A DNA stretch of 54,337 nt from HGM04593 sp045634365 (lineage in GTDB: Bacteria > Bacteroidota > Bacteroidia > Bacteroidales > Bacteroidaceae): the NCBI GenBank assembly GCA_045634365.1, contig JAZRAC010000027.1, positions 1 through 54,337 of the forward strand, given 5' to 3'. The notes beneath the pieces were generated by a model that had not been told where the DNA came from, ran no database searches, and was given only the letters and a program-made list of their open reading frames with translations. The position numbers and the translations under genes are program-made. Within the stretch, counting starts at the first letter, position 1; each line of letters begins with the position of its first letter. This document shows positions 18,147 through 28,466 of the stretch, piece by piece.

Positions 18147-19643
18147 ATGAAAAAGCAGTTGATGGGAATTCTGCTGATGGCGATTGTATGCTCCTGCACT
18201 CCATCGGTTCCCGATAAATATACGGCAATAGAGAGCCTCCCCGCAATAACTCCCGATTATGTCGATGTAACAATACCTGTGAACATAGCCCCACTTACAT
18301 TCTCCATAAAAGAGAATGGCGATAAGTATGTTACACGCTTGTCGGCAGGGGAGAGTGAACTTTTGTTTGCAGGGAAAGAGGTACAGCCGTCGGCAGGGGA
18401 GTGGCGCAATCTCCTCTCAAAGGCAACAGGCAATGAGGTGAAAGTGGAGATTTTCTCCTCTCTCAATGGGAAATGGCGCGGATACGCCCCGTTTACCTTT
18501 AAAGTGTCGCCCGATACGATAGACCCCTATATATCCTATCGCCTCATTCCTCCCTCTTATGTGGCCTATGAACGTTTGAATATTTGTCAACGCGAGACAT
18601 CTTCCTATAAAGAGGATATAATATATAATAATATGCTTGTGACAAAGGAGCCTGATGGGCAGTGCATAAATTGTCACGCATACAAGAATTATCGCACCGA
18701 CAATATGCAATTTCACGTCCGCCAATATAAAGGCGGCACACTCTTTGTGCATAAGGGCAAGGCATTCAAACTGAATATGGCAACCGATTCCACATTGTCG
18801 GCCGGCGTTTATCCGGCATTTAACCCTGTGTACGATGTTGTTGCATACTCGGTGAACAGAACCGGACAGATATTCCACACTAAAAACTCAAATAAAGTGG
18901 AGGTCCAGGATACCGAGAGCGACATAATAATATTCAATCCTGCCACTATGACAATATCCAATGTGGCCAACGATACTACAAAACTCGAAGTATTCCCTTG
19001 GTGGTCGCCCGATGGTCGCACACTCTACTACTGCTCGTCGGAGTTCCCCGACCGTACCGGCTCGCAGACAGCCGTGGAGGCCGAAATTAAGCATTATAAG
19101 GATGTGAAATACAGTATATTGCGCCGCTCGTGGAACCCCGAAACGTGTGAGTTTGGCGCGGTGGATACAGTGTTCAACGCAGCTGCGCTTGGCAAGAGCG
19201 CAACCTTCCCGCGCATATCCCCCAACGGCCGCTACCTGCTCTTTGCAATGGCCGAGTATGGTTGCTTCCATATATGGCACAACGATGCCGACCTATATAT
19301 AAAAGACCTTGAAACAGGCGAATGCTGGCCGTTGGAAAAGGCAAACTCCTCTTATGCCGAGAGTTACCACTCGTGGAGCAGCACCGGCCGTTGGATAATG
19401 TTTGCCAGCCGTCGCGACGACACCAATTACAGCCGCCTATATATTTCCCACATTGCCGAGAATGGAAAAGCCGAAAAGGCCTTCCTCCTCCCCCAGGCAG
19501 GAGCCGATTTTTACGACTTCTTCGACCGCTCCTACAATGTTCCCGAATTTATGGTGGAACCGGTGAAAATCTCCCCGCAAGAGTTTGCCGACATAATCAA
19601 AGGCGATGCGGCAACTGTTAAATATGTTTCACTTAAAAAGTAA
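18147..19643 (+). CDS. Lipoprotein with CxxCH motif and TolB-like propeller
   Basis: 498 aa. Lipoprotein signal MKKQLMGILLMAIVCSC with acylated Cys near 17. CINCH at 173-177 is a single CxxCH, so covalent c-type heme attachment is possible. The C-terminal half shows PD40/TolB-type blades (LEVFPWWSPDGRTLYYCSSE; ATFPRISPNGRYLLFAMAEY; YHSWSSTGRWIMFASRRDD). Function unknown. Pairing with the preceding polytopic membrane protein suggests an envelope assembly. Last gene before a strong terminator. Confidence 0.75.
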   Translation: MKKQLMGILLMAIVCSCTPSVPDKYTAIESLPAITPDYVDVTIPVNIAPLTFSIKENGDKYVTRLSAGESELLFAGKEVQPSAGEWRNLLSKATGNEVKVEIFSSLNGKWRGYAPFTFKVSPDTIDPYISYRLIPPSYVAYERLNICQRETSSYKEDIIYNNMLVTKEPDGQCINCHAYKNYRTDNMQFHVRQYKGGTLFVHKGKAFKLNMATDSTLSAGVYPAFNPVYDVVAYSVNRTGQIFHTKNSNKVEVQDTESDIIIFNPATMTISNVANDTTKLEVFPWWSPDGRTLYYCSSEFPDRTGSQTAVEAEIKHYKDVKYSILRRSWNPETCEFGAVDTVFNAAALGKSATFPRISPNGRYLLFAMAEYGCFHIWHNDADLYIKDLETGECWPLEKANSSYAESYHSWSSTGRWIMFASRRDDTNYSRLYISHIAENGKAEKAFLLPQAGADFYDFFDRSYNVPEFMVEPVKISPQEFADIIKGDAATVKYVSLKK

Positions 19644-19680
19644 ATTTTAACATTTAAGTGTTAAATAAATAAAAAGCGAT

Positions 19681-19731
19681 ATTCCCTCGATTTTTTAGCC
19701 AAGAGAGGCAAAAATCGAGGGAATTTTATTT
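19681..19731 (+). terminator. Rho-independent terminator
   Basis: A perfect 15-bp stem, ATTCCCTCGATTTTT (19681-19695) with AAAAATCGAGGGAAT (19710-19724) and a 14-nt loop, followed by TTTATTTTTATTT. It ends the rightward unit starting at etfB and isolates the FAS1/Sus locus. Confidence 0.88.
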
Positions 19732-19800
19732 TTATTTCAAAAAAAATGCGAGAAACGGCAAAAAATAATGAGATTTATGCGAATATTTATTTAAAAGTCT

Positions 19801-19808
19801 TATTTTTG
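19801..19808 (+). promoter_or_regulatory. Putative -7 element of the FAS1/Sus locus
   Basis: TATTTTTG fits TAnnTTTG, 82 nt upstream of the first FAS1 gene and downstream of the terminator. No clear TTG at the expected -33 spacing, so initiation may need an activator. None of the neighbours is an obvious ECF sigma, anti-sigma or hybrid two-component regulator. Confidence 0.4.
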
Positions 19809-19889
19809 CACGTTACATAGTGGCTAATTGTGCCATTTGATGATAATGCAGAAAAAACAAAAAAAATATAATTAATAAAAATCGTACTT

Positions 19890-22800
19890 ATGTTAAGACA
19901 CCGTTTAAGCAAATTTAGCAAAACATCGCTATTGGCGTTGTGCGCATTACTCGTTGGCGGTATTTTCAATTCTTGTCAAGACCATTTCGACGAGTACACC
20001 TATGACGACGGCGACCAACCGTCGTGGCTTGGTGAGAGTGTTTACTCTTTTTTGAGAGCCAACAACTCGGGACACACCTACAACTACTATGCCGATATTG
20101 TCGACAATTTGGGTCAGACCGAGACGTTTAACAGAACCGGTAGCAAAACCATTTTTGTAGCCGATGATGCAGCATTCGAGCGCTTCTTCCAGAATAACAA
20201 CTGGGGCGTTAAGTCCTTCTCCGATTTAACAACGGCGCAGATGAATATTATTTTGAAGGCATCTATGCTCGACGACGCGATGCTTCTTGATATGCTCTCT
20301 GCGTCCGATGCAAGTATAACATCGGAGGGTACCTGTATGCGTCGCCTCACATCATTGTCTACCGTGGACTCGATTCCTCTTGTAACAGCCGACCAGATGC
20401 CACGATTCAATAAATATTGGGATGCTTTGCGTGGCAAAGAGCGCGATGCTTCATTGCGCATCGCAATGGACGGAACCGATCCTATGATGATACACTTCCT
20501 TCCTGACTTTTTGCGTAAGAAGGGTGTTACAGAGGATGATATCTCTTTCCTCCTGCGTAAAAACGGAGTACAGGTTAAAACTTATAAGACCGGCGAGGTT
20601 TACATCTACGATAAGAAGGTGCTTGCCAGCGGTGTTATGAGCGATGGCTTCTCCGATGATACAATGACCATAACCTGTAAGAACGGTTATCTGTATCGCT
20701 TGGACGATGTGTTGATACCTCCCTCGAATATGGCTGCCGAGATACGTCAGCGTGAGGAATTGTCGGTACTCAGCAGTTTGCTCGATCGCTATTGTCTTCC
20801 CGTATACGACGAGGCTTTGACACGCAGTTTCAATAGTGCGACAGGAAGCACCGACAGTGTGTTCCGCCTTCGTTATTATACAAAATCGGATGGTGGTGGT
20901 ATCCCAATCGACAATGCAATATTGAAAGATGCCGATCGTCCCGAAAATGAGAATGACGTACTCGACTACGATCCGGGTTGGAACCAATATACTCCTGCAA
21001 ATACCAATGTACAGGCTGATATGGCAGCGATGCTTGCTCCCAACGATGAGGCTATGCTCGACTACTTCACATTGGGCTCGGGTTCGGTAATCATAAGTGC
21101 TTACGCCCCCGATGCTGTAATAACAGATGTTGAGTCTTTAAAATTGGTGTTGGACAGAATTCCCGACAAGCTGGTTGCGCCATTGTTGAACAACCTTATG
21201 CAAAAATCGTTTGTGTCAACAGTTCCCAGCCGCTTCGACAAGATTACCGACGATGCCAACGACGAAATTGAGGGTGTGAAAGAGGCTGTAACCGAGTGTG
21301 TTATTGCAAATAACGGTGTTGTATATATAGTGAACCAAGTATTTGGTCCCACAGAATACACTGCGGTAGCTGCCCCCTCTTTGATCCTCGACAATATGCT
21401 CATAATGCGTAACATAATCTCGCAGTTGGGTTATAACTCATTCTTGTTGGCAAAGAAAGCCGAGTATACTCTCTTTATCCCCGATGATAAGGCCTTCTTG
21501 TACTACGATCCCGTATCGCTCGTTAAGAGTCGCATAAGCACAAGCAAGCCCGAAATGTATGAGTTGCACTACGATGCAATGCACAAAGTTGCAGCCTACA
21601 ACGATAAACCTTATTTATATTATAAGAAATATGAATACGAAGTTAACGAGGATGGCAGCTATGAGGTTGATATGACAAAAGACCCGACATATAATACCGA
21701 TGTTATCGATTTCAGTGTTTCGGGCCGCAAATTCTTCTTTACCTCAGGATCAAGTATGAAGTTGCCTGCGTCGCCTCCTCTTGCCTTTACAACCTTTATG
21801 TATAACCGTATGAGTGACCTCATCGACAACCTTATTATAATAGGTGATGTTACATCGGGTAACAAATACTATCTCACAAAGGGTGGTAATGCCATTAAGG
21901 TTGATTTCAGCAACCCTGCCAGTCCTATCTTCCAGGGTGGTGAGCAGTTGGAGAATGGAATGACCATTGGTGTAAAGCAAGCCTTTGAAAAACAGATTAA
22001 CGGTAAATCTTATAATACAATTCCTGCCGATGGTCAGGATGCTTGGACCACAAAAAAAACCGCTGTACCCACTCCTGCAACAAAGTCGCTCTATTTGCAA
22101 CTTTCGGCTTCGGCAGGCGAGAAACAGTCGGCATTCTATGAGTTTATGAATCTTGCAAGCCCCGACGACTTTGAAGGTAATGTAAAAGTTGAGGCGGTAA
22201 TGAAAAATATATTCCCCAAAGGAAGTGTAGAAGATTCAATTAAGGCCTATTCGATGTTTTATAGCGATGCTCCCACAGTGTTCAACGGAGTTCCTTTCTT
22301 CAAAGGATATAACTATACAGTATATGTTCCATCGAATGATGCAGTTAAGGAGATTCTGGATAAGGGACTTCCCACTTGGAACGACCTGAATAACTGCGCA
22401 CTTGGCACCGGCAGTGGTACACCCGAGCAGGCTGCTGCTGCAATGCGTTTGTTGAGTAATGTGTATCGTTATCACATACAAGATAACTCGGTGTTCGTAG
22501 ATAATCTGCCACTGAGTGGCTCTTATGAGACATCTTATATAAACGCTAATGGTACTTACGAAGTGTTGAACGTTGCAATGTCGGGTGGCGCGATGAGTAT
22601 CACCGATAAATGTGGCAATGTAGCAAATGTGATTACCGAAGATGCAACAGCCGAGAACAAAACTTGGAATGTTGTATGTCGCGACCTTGAATTTAAAGGT
22701 GCCGGTACCAATAACCCGTTTGCCATCATATCTTCCTCGGCATCGGTGGCACACCTCATCGACAAGGTACTCTGCTTCGAAGGACTTTTCGGCTACGATG

Positions 22801-23255
22801 GTTTGGTGCAGCGTTTCGCTCCCGGTGGAGAGAGTGTGGATACATTGCTTGTCGATGGCAAAGATGGTCTTTACAAAGCCGAAAATGGAAAGAACTATTA
22901 CTTGATAGCTTCCAAGGTTAAGACATTCACCGGTGTTGATGGCAAGAAATATACATCGGCCGGTTATATGATGGAGCCCAGACCGAAAGGTACCGAAGTT
23001 AAGCTTTCTCGTGAAAGATACGTGAAGGACAAAGAAAACAATCTGATTCTCATAACAAAAGAGGGTTATAGAGTGAGCGAGGATACCGAAGGCAATATGC
23101 AACTTATGGTGGAGACCAAAGTTGAAACAGATGCTAACGGTGAGAGCGTTGAGTGCAGATATGTACAGAAGTTTGATAATAACGGTATAACTTTTGACAG
23201 AGTACTGCTGGATAAAGTTCCTGTAACAGAAATTCCCGAAGAAGAACTCCAATGA
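19890..23255 (+). CDS. FAS1 (fasciclin) repeat lipoprotein
   Basis: 1121 aa outer-membrane lipoprotein. The signal ends in the lipobox-like GGIFNSC, with Cys near 29. I see about four FAS1-like units by their first conserved strand: KTIFVADDAAFERFF near residue 87, AAMLAPNDEAMLDYF near 380, YTLFIPDDKAFLYYD near 527 and YTVYVPSNDAVKEIL near 810. FAS1 domains mediate adhesion and protein or glycan binding. As the first gene of a SusC/SusD locus it probably acts as a surface-exposed binding lipoprotein presenting ligand to the transporter. Forty-nine bases separate it from the SusC gene. Confidence 0.85.
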   Translation: MLRHRLSKFSKTSLLALCALLVGGIFNSCQDHFDEYTYDDGDQPSWLGESVYSFLRANNSGHTYNYYADIVDNLGQTETFNRTGSKTIFVADDAAFERFFQNNNWGVKSFSDLTTAQMNIILKASMLDDAMLLDMLSASDASITSEGTCMRRLTSLSTVDSIPLVTADQMPRFNKYWDALRGKERDASLRIAMDGTDPMMIHFLPDFLRKKGVTEDDISFLLRKNGVQVKTYKTGEVYIYDKKVLASGVMSDGFSDDTMTITCKNGYLYRLDDVLIPPSNMAAEIRQREELSVLSSLLDRYCLPVYDEALTRSFNSATGSTDSVFRLRYYTKSDGGGIPIDNAILKDADRPENENDVLDYDPGWNQYTPANTNVQADMAAMLAPNDEAMLDYFTLGSGSVIISAYAPDAVITDVESLKLVLDRIPDKLVAPLLNNLMQKSFVSTVPSRFDKITDDANDEIEGVKEAVTECVIANNGVVYIVNQVFGPTEYTAVAAPSLILDNMLIMRNIISQLGYNSFLLAKKAEYTLFIPDDKAFLYYDPVSLVKSRISTSKPEMYELHYDAMHKVAAYNDKPYLYYKKYEYEVNEDGSYEVDMTKDPTYNTDVIDFSVSGRKFFFTSGSSMKLPASPPLAFTTFMYNRMSDLIDNLIIIGDVTSGNKYYLTKGGNAIKVDFSNPASPIFQGGEQLENGMTIGVKQAFEKQINGKSYNTIPADGQDAWTTKKTAVPTPATKSLYLQLSASAGEKQSAFYEFMNLASPDDFEGNVKVEAVMKNIFPKGSVEDSIKAYSMFYSDAPTVFNGVPFFKGYNYTVYVPSNDAVKEILDKGLPTWNDLNNCALGTGSGTPEQAAAAMRLLSNVYRYHIQDNSVFVDNLPLSGSYETSYINANGTYEVLNVAMSGGAMSITDKCGNVANVITEDATAENKTWNVVCRDLEFKGAGTNNPFAIISSSASVAHLIDKVLCFEGLFGYDGLVQRFAPGGESVDTLLVDGKDGLYKAENGKNYYLIASKVKTFTGVDGKKYTSAGYMMEPRPKGTEVKLSRERYVKDKENNLILITKEGYRVSEDTEGNMQLMVETKVETDANGESVECRYVQKFDNNGITFDRVLLDKVPVTEIPEEELQ

Positions 23256-23304
23256 TTCTTCGAGAGAGAGTAAATGATTAACGTCGTAGAAAAATATATC
23301 AACT

Positions 23305-26300
23305 ATGGATAAAATAAAACATTTATTATTGCTCGCGTTTTGCTGCACACTCGGTATTCCGGCTTTTGCACAAAAGAGCGCGAGAATTTCGGGAACCATC
23401 AGCAGTGACGCCGAAGGTCCGCTGTTTATGGTTAATGTTACCGAGCGTGATAAGAATAATCGTATTATTGAGGCCACGGTAACCGACTTTGAAGGTAACT
23501 TCTCGATGGTGGTGAAAAACACTGCCAATGAGTTGGAAATCTCGTACATTGGTTACAAAACTCAAAAATTACCGATTGGAACCCGCACTGTCTTCAATAT
23601 AAAGATGGTAGAGGATAAGATACTCGACGAGGTAGTTATCGAGGCTCAGGAAATTTCCCGCTCGGGAGGCTTGGACATTCTTGAACGAGAAATGACACAC
23701 GCAACCCAGAAGATTAATATGGAAGAGATGCAGGGTCTCTCTTTTGCATCGGTCGACGAGGCTTTGCAGGGACAGATTGCCGGTCTTGACGTCGTAATGG
23801 GTTCGGGTTCTGTGGGTAAAGGAACACAGATGCGTCTGCGTGGTGTATCTATGCTCGAAGGTACAGATTCCGAGCTTCAACCTTTGCTCATTGTCGACGA
23901 TGTACCCTTCAAGGTTGAAGAGGGATTCGACTTTACAAACTCCACCGAGGATAGCTTTGCAGAGTTGTTGATGATTAATACCGAGGATATTGCCGAGATT
24001 GAGGTGTTGTAGGATGCTGCATCTTGTGCAATTTGGGGTCCGGATGCATCAAATGGTGTTATCAAAATTAAGACCAAGCGTGGTAAGCGCGGTCCCACCC
24101 GTGTGAGCTTTACATATAAGTTCAAGGATAAATGGACACCCGAAGGCTTGAACCTGTTGACCGGTGACGACTACACTATGATGATGAAACAGGCACTTTT
24201 CAACAGAAACAATCAGGCGGTGAATATTCCTGAATTGAACTATGACCCCCTGCATCCCGAATATGAGAACTACAATAACAATACCGATTGGGTAGACGCT
24301 ATTGAGAAACACGGTTATCGTCACGAATACTCTCTTAACCTCAATGGTGGTGGTGAGAAGGCTACGTTCCGTGTATCGGGTGCATTTACAACCGAAACAG
24401 GACAGGTTATCGGTGAAAAGATGAACCAATTGTCCTCTCGCTTGGCACTCGACTACTTTGTGTCGCAACGTATCAAGGTTATTGCCGACTTCTCCTTCTC
24501 TTATGTAACTCGTGAATATCACGGTTCGGGTCTTCTCTATACTGCACAGAAGATGATGCCTAATATGTCAATCTACAAACAGGACGATTATGGTACCAAC
24601 ACCGGTGAGTATTACAATATGCTCGAAACAGCTACAAATGAGTTGAAGAACAATATGGGCTTGAAGAACCCGGTTGCCGATGGTAATCTCGACAAGAGTG
24701 AGAACGAGAATTACAGTATCAACCCGATGATTACACTTGAATACAACTTGTTGGGTCTCGAAGATAACCAAACACAGTTGAGATATCGCGGTATGGTTAA
24801 CCTCAATGCCTCAACATCGGCCAACCGTAGCTACAAGCCCGGTTCTTTGAACCCCCGAAGCGACTGGTCGAGCTCTATAATCAACCAATCGGCAGCTTCC
24901 GACAGTAAGGGTCTTAGCTTTACAACCCGTCACAACCTTATCTTTACCCCCTATCTTGGAAGCAAGGACCACTACTTGACAATGACCGGTCAGTTTGAGT
25001 TGAATACATACACCGGTAATGGTCAGAGCTCAACATCACAGGGCTTGCCCACCGGTAACATTACAAACTCCACCGTGGGAGCAAAGCTTGCAAGCGCAAG
25101 TTCCTATAAATCGGACTCACGAGGTATAAGTTTCGTTTACGATGCTCACTACTCATATAAATCGAAATATATGCTTCGCGTTTCGGTTCGCGGTCAGGGT
25201 TTGACATCAATGGGTGATGATGATAAATGGGTTGTGTTCCCCGCAATTTCAGGTCGTTGGAACATCAGCGATGAGCCTTGGATGCAGTGGGCAAAGCCTG
25301 TAATCTCTATGTTGTCATTCCGTCCCGGCTTTGGTATGGATGGTAACGCTCCCGGCGAGAACAGAACATTCAACACCTACTCTTCAACCGGTAAGAAGTA
25401 TAATGGTGTCGGAGGTTACCAGATGGATAATATCCGTTTGACAGCCTTGACAACATCGGATAAACGTGAATGGAACTTTGGTTCGGACTTCGGCCTTTTT
25501 GATGGCAAAATTACCGGTTCGTTCAACTACTATATTGCTACTACATACGACCAGTTGGTATCTAGTTACCGAATACCATCTTCTACCGGTTATTCAAGTC
25601 TTGCCTACAAGAACTCCGGTACAATGCGTAACTCCGGTTGGGAGTTGAACTTGAATACAGCTTCGTTCAAGGTGTTTAAGGATTTCTCTGTAAGTGCCTG
25701 GTTCAATATCGGTAATAACTACAACGAGATTCTTGAAATGGAAGAGGCTTATCTCGATGCCCGCAACGATTCTTACGACTATCCGAGAAACTCGGCATAC
25801 TTGGGCCGTGTTCAGGTAGGTAACCCCTATGGTGCTATCTATGGCTTCCGCTATAAGGGTGTTTACCGCTTCAGCTACAAAAACTGGGAAAAAGCTCTCA
25901 GCGAGGCTGCTGCCGGCCGCAACGGTACCTGTCCCATTGTGTACGACTCCAATGGTCAGGTAGTGTTTAACGCCGATGGTACTCCCAAGCAGATGACACT
26001 TTTCTATGAAAGAGAAACAAAACAATCTACCTATCAGTTCCGTGGTGGTGATGCTATCTACGAGGATGTTAACAAGGATGGTACCATCAACCAGTTGGAT
26101 ATTGTTTACCTTGGTAACTCCAACCCAAAGGCACAGGGTGGATTCGGTCTTACATTCCGTTACAAGCAGTGGACTTTGAAGACCAACTTCACTTATCGTT
26201 ACGGTGTTGATGTTGTTAACTCCAACCGTATGAACTTCGAGAATATGTCTACCTTCAACAACCAGAGCGTTGCCGTTAACTGGCGCTGGCGCAAGGAGGG

Positions 26301-26619
26301 TGATATTACCGAGATACCTCGTGCGGTATACGGTTCTTCATCGGCCTACAACTATTTGGGTAGCGACCGCTATGTGGAGGATGCATCTTATTTGCGTTTG
26401 TCATACGTGCAGCTTTCTTACAATGTTAACCCCGATTGGGTTAAGAAGATTGGTCTGAGAAGCTTGTCGATATACGCATCGGCCGACAACCTCATCCACT
26501 GGTCGAAATATACGGGTCTTGATCCGGAAATTGGATCTGGTAGCGATGGTATTGCCTATGACAACTCCGAGACTCCCCGTCCACGTTCATACACAATCTC
26601 TGTTTCTATGGGATTCTGA
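23305..26619 (+). pseudogene. SusC/RagA-family TonB-dependent transporter with in-frame amber codon
   Basis: The reading frame 23305-26619 (1104 positions) is a full SusC homolog: signal peptide cut after PAFA (22), carboxypeptidase-regulatory-like domain about 26-100, TonB-box-like ILDEVVIEA, plug about 140-260 and a 22-strand barrel ending SYTISVSMGF. Codon 236 (24010-24012) is TAG, in EIEVL(stop)DAASCAIWGPDASNG, where the family almost always has Lys (LKDA or MKNG). The second SusC here has VMKNGAAIYG at this place. A single A-to-T change of AAG would create it. The frame on both sides is otherwise intact with normal codon use, so the lesion is very recent, an assembly or sequencing error, or suppressed. 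Without readthrough, only the signal, regulatory domain and part of the plug are made. Confidence 0.85.
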
Positions 26620-26633
26620 TAATATAAAAGTTG

Positions 26634-28382
26634 ATGAATATTATGGAAAGAATAAAGAATTTATATAAAAAGTTTATATTGGCTCTTGTCCTTATAAGCG
26701 GAATGTTTATTACTTCGTGTGAGGATTATTTGACAATTATTCCTCCCAGTGTGGTTGTTCACGAAGACTTCTGGCACACCGAGGCCGAAGTAAATGGTAT
26801 GATGGCGACAGCATATATTACCTTGTGCAATGGTGATGCTCTTTCAAAGGCTATTATTTGGGGCGAAACTCGTGCCGAAACTGTCGATTATATAAAAGGT
26901 AGTCAGAATGACAATATAAAATATCTGACCGAGGCTTTGCTCTATGATGATAACGGCTATGCATCGTGGTCTATATACTATTCTGCTATAAGCTGTTGTA
27001 ACCTTGTGCTTGAATATGGCCCCGAGGTTACAGGCAACGACCCCAATTTTAGTGACGGAGATATGGCGGTAGCCGAAGGACAGATGAGAGCATTGAGAGC
27101 CTATGCGCACTTTATGTTGTTGCGTGCTTTCTGTAACATACCTCTTGCAACACAGGTTGTTATGAGTGATGCCGAAATACCTACATATTCACAGGAGCAT
27201 CCTATGACTGTGTTGAACTCTATTTATGAGGACTTGGAGATTGCATCCACCAAGGTGCTTAAATCTTCGGCTGCAAATTCTTCAAGCCTTGGCTACATCA
27301 CCACCAATGCTGTATATGCAATGATGGCCGATGTTAATATGTGGCGTGCCGCATTTGCAAAATATTACGAAACAGAGGGTGGCTCAACGGTTGCTACTCT
27401 CACTCCCGATGAGTATTATGACATGGCTATTGCAAACTGCCAGAAGGTGCTTGATAGAATGAATGAAATTCACGAGGAGTTCTATGATAAAGAGGGAGGA
27501 GATGAGACTAAAACTGCCTTTAATCTCATTGCGAATGGTGGCGAAGATGAAGTACGTAAGTTTGGTTACAGCCAGGTTTATAATGAGATCTTCGGAGAGA
27601 ACAACTCACGCGAATCAATATTTGAGTTCCAGATAGACGATTCCAACCACTCAAAAGGTAATAGTGCAATTTCTGCCATTTATGGTTCCGAAGGAAAACT
27701 TAACGGTCAGCTTGTAGTTTCCAAGAAATTCCTTGAAAAGTTCAAGGACGACGACTTGCGTAAGACAGCCTTTACCTCTTTTGTCGACCCCGATTGGACT
27801 GTTACAACAACCGAGAAAGTTGAGGAATATGCAGTGTTTAAGTATATAGCGAAGGGTACTCCTATTGCCGAAGATGGCGGACGTGAATATCGTCAGCCCG
27901 ATGACTTTGATGCCAACTGGATTGTATATCGCAAAACCGATGTTATGTTGATGAAAGCCGAAGCACTTGTATCACGCACATCGGCCGATGCAACAGCCAT
28001 TAAAGAGGCTTTCGATATAACAAATGCAATCAACCGTCGTTGGAGAGCCGATACATTGAATATCACAGAGCCGTTGCAATATTCAACCGATATGACAGCC
28101 GAGGAATGTCTTACTTTGGTTCGCGACGAGCGTGCTTTTGAATTGTGTTTCGAAGGCAAGCGCTGGTTCGATATTGTGCGTATGGCATTGCAAGGTGAAG
28201 AGACTGCATTCTCATACAAAGGCAAGAATCACGGAATTGATGATGAAGAGATGGAGCGCCGTTTCAATCGCATAAGTGCATACTTTATGCCGATCGCAAA
28301 AGAGGAAATGCGTTTCAACCCCAACCTTGTACAGAATGAATCTTGTAAGTCTTCGGATAACGACGATTCAATCTCTCATTAA
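26634..28382 (+). CDS. SusD/RagB-family nutrient-binding lipoprotein
   Basis: 582 aa from ATG 26634; ATG 26643 (MERIKNLYKKF) is an equally good start. Lipobox FITSC with Cys near 30, followed by EDYLTIIPPS, the classic SusD N-terminus (C-x-D/E-x-L). TPR-like helices contain GQMRALRAYAHFMLLRAFCNIPL. The C-terminal family signature is LVRDERAFELCFEGKRWFDIVRM, then the terminal RFNPNLVQNESC. It caps the barrel of the cognate SusC on the cell surface and binds ligand. It follows the interrupted SusC by 14 nt and is intact. Confidence 0.94.
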   Translation: MNIMERIKNLYKKFILALVLISGMFITSCEDYLTIIPPSVVVHEDFWHTEAEVNGMMATAYITLCNGDALSKAIIWGETRAETVDYIKGSQNDNIKYLTEALLYDDNGYASWSIYYSAISCCNLVLEYGPEVTGNDPNFSDGDMAVAEGQMRALRAYAHFMLLRAFCNIPLATQVVMSDAEIPTYSQEHPMTVLNSIYEDLEIASTKVLKSSAANSSSLGYITTNAVYAMMADVNMWRAAFAKYYETEGGSTVATLTPDEYYDMAIANCQKVLDRMNEIHEEFYDKEGGDETKTAFNLIANGGEDEVRKFGYSQVYNEIFGENNSRESIFEFQIDDSNHSKGNSAISAIYGSEGKLNGQLVVSKKFLEKFKDDDLRKTAFTSFVDPDWTVTTTEKVEEYAVFKYIAKGTPIAEDGGREYRQPDDFDANWIVYRKTDVMLMKAEALVSRTSADATAIKEAFDITNAINRRWRADTLNITEPLQYSTDMTAEECLTLVRDERAFELCFEGKRWFDIVRMALQGEETAFSYKGKNHGIDDEEMERRFNRISAYFMPIAKEEMRFNPNLVQNESCKSSDNDDSISH

Positions 28383-28411
28383 TGAGTTTAAAAGAGAACC
28401 TTTAAGCATAA

Positions 28412-28446
28412 GGGGAGTTGGTAGCTGTTTAAAAGCTACCCTCCCT
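28412..28446 (+). promoter_or_regulatory. Intercistronic hairpin between SusD and FAS1 genes
   Basis: GGGAG, TT, GGTAGCT, 7-nt loop, AGCTACC, CTCCC gives 12 paired bases with a small bulge. No U-run follows (TAAACAAAAAC), so it is not a standard terminator. It is more likely an RNA-stability or processing element that uncouples the two halves of the operon. Confidence 0.55.
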
Positions 28447-28466
28447 AAACAAAAACAATAAAGAAG

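Noticed and set aside
24010..24012. Amber codon read as evidence of TAG recoding in the organism
   Set aside because: Other genes here use TAG as a normal stop (for example GH92 at 5992 and etfB at 11767), so general recoding is not supported.
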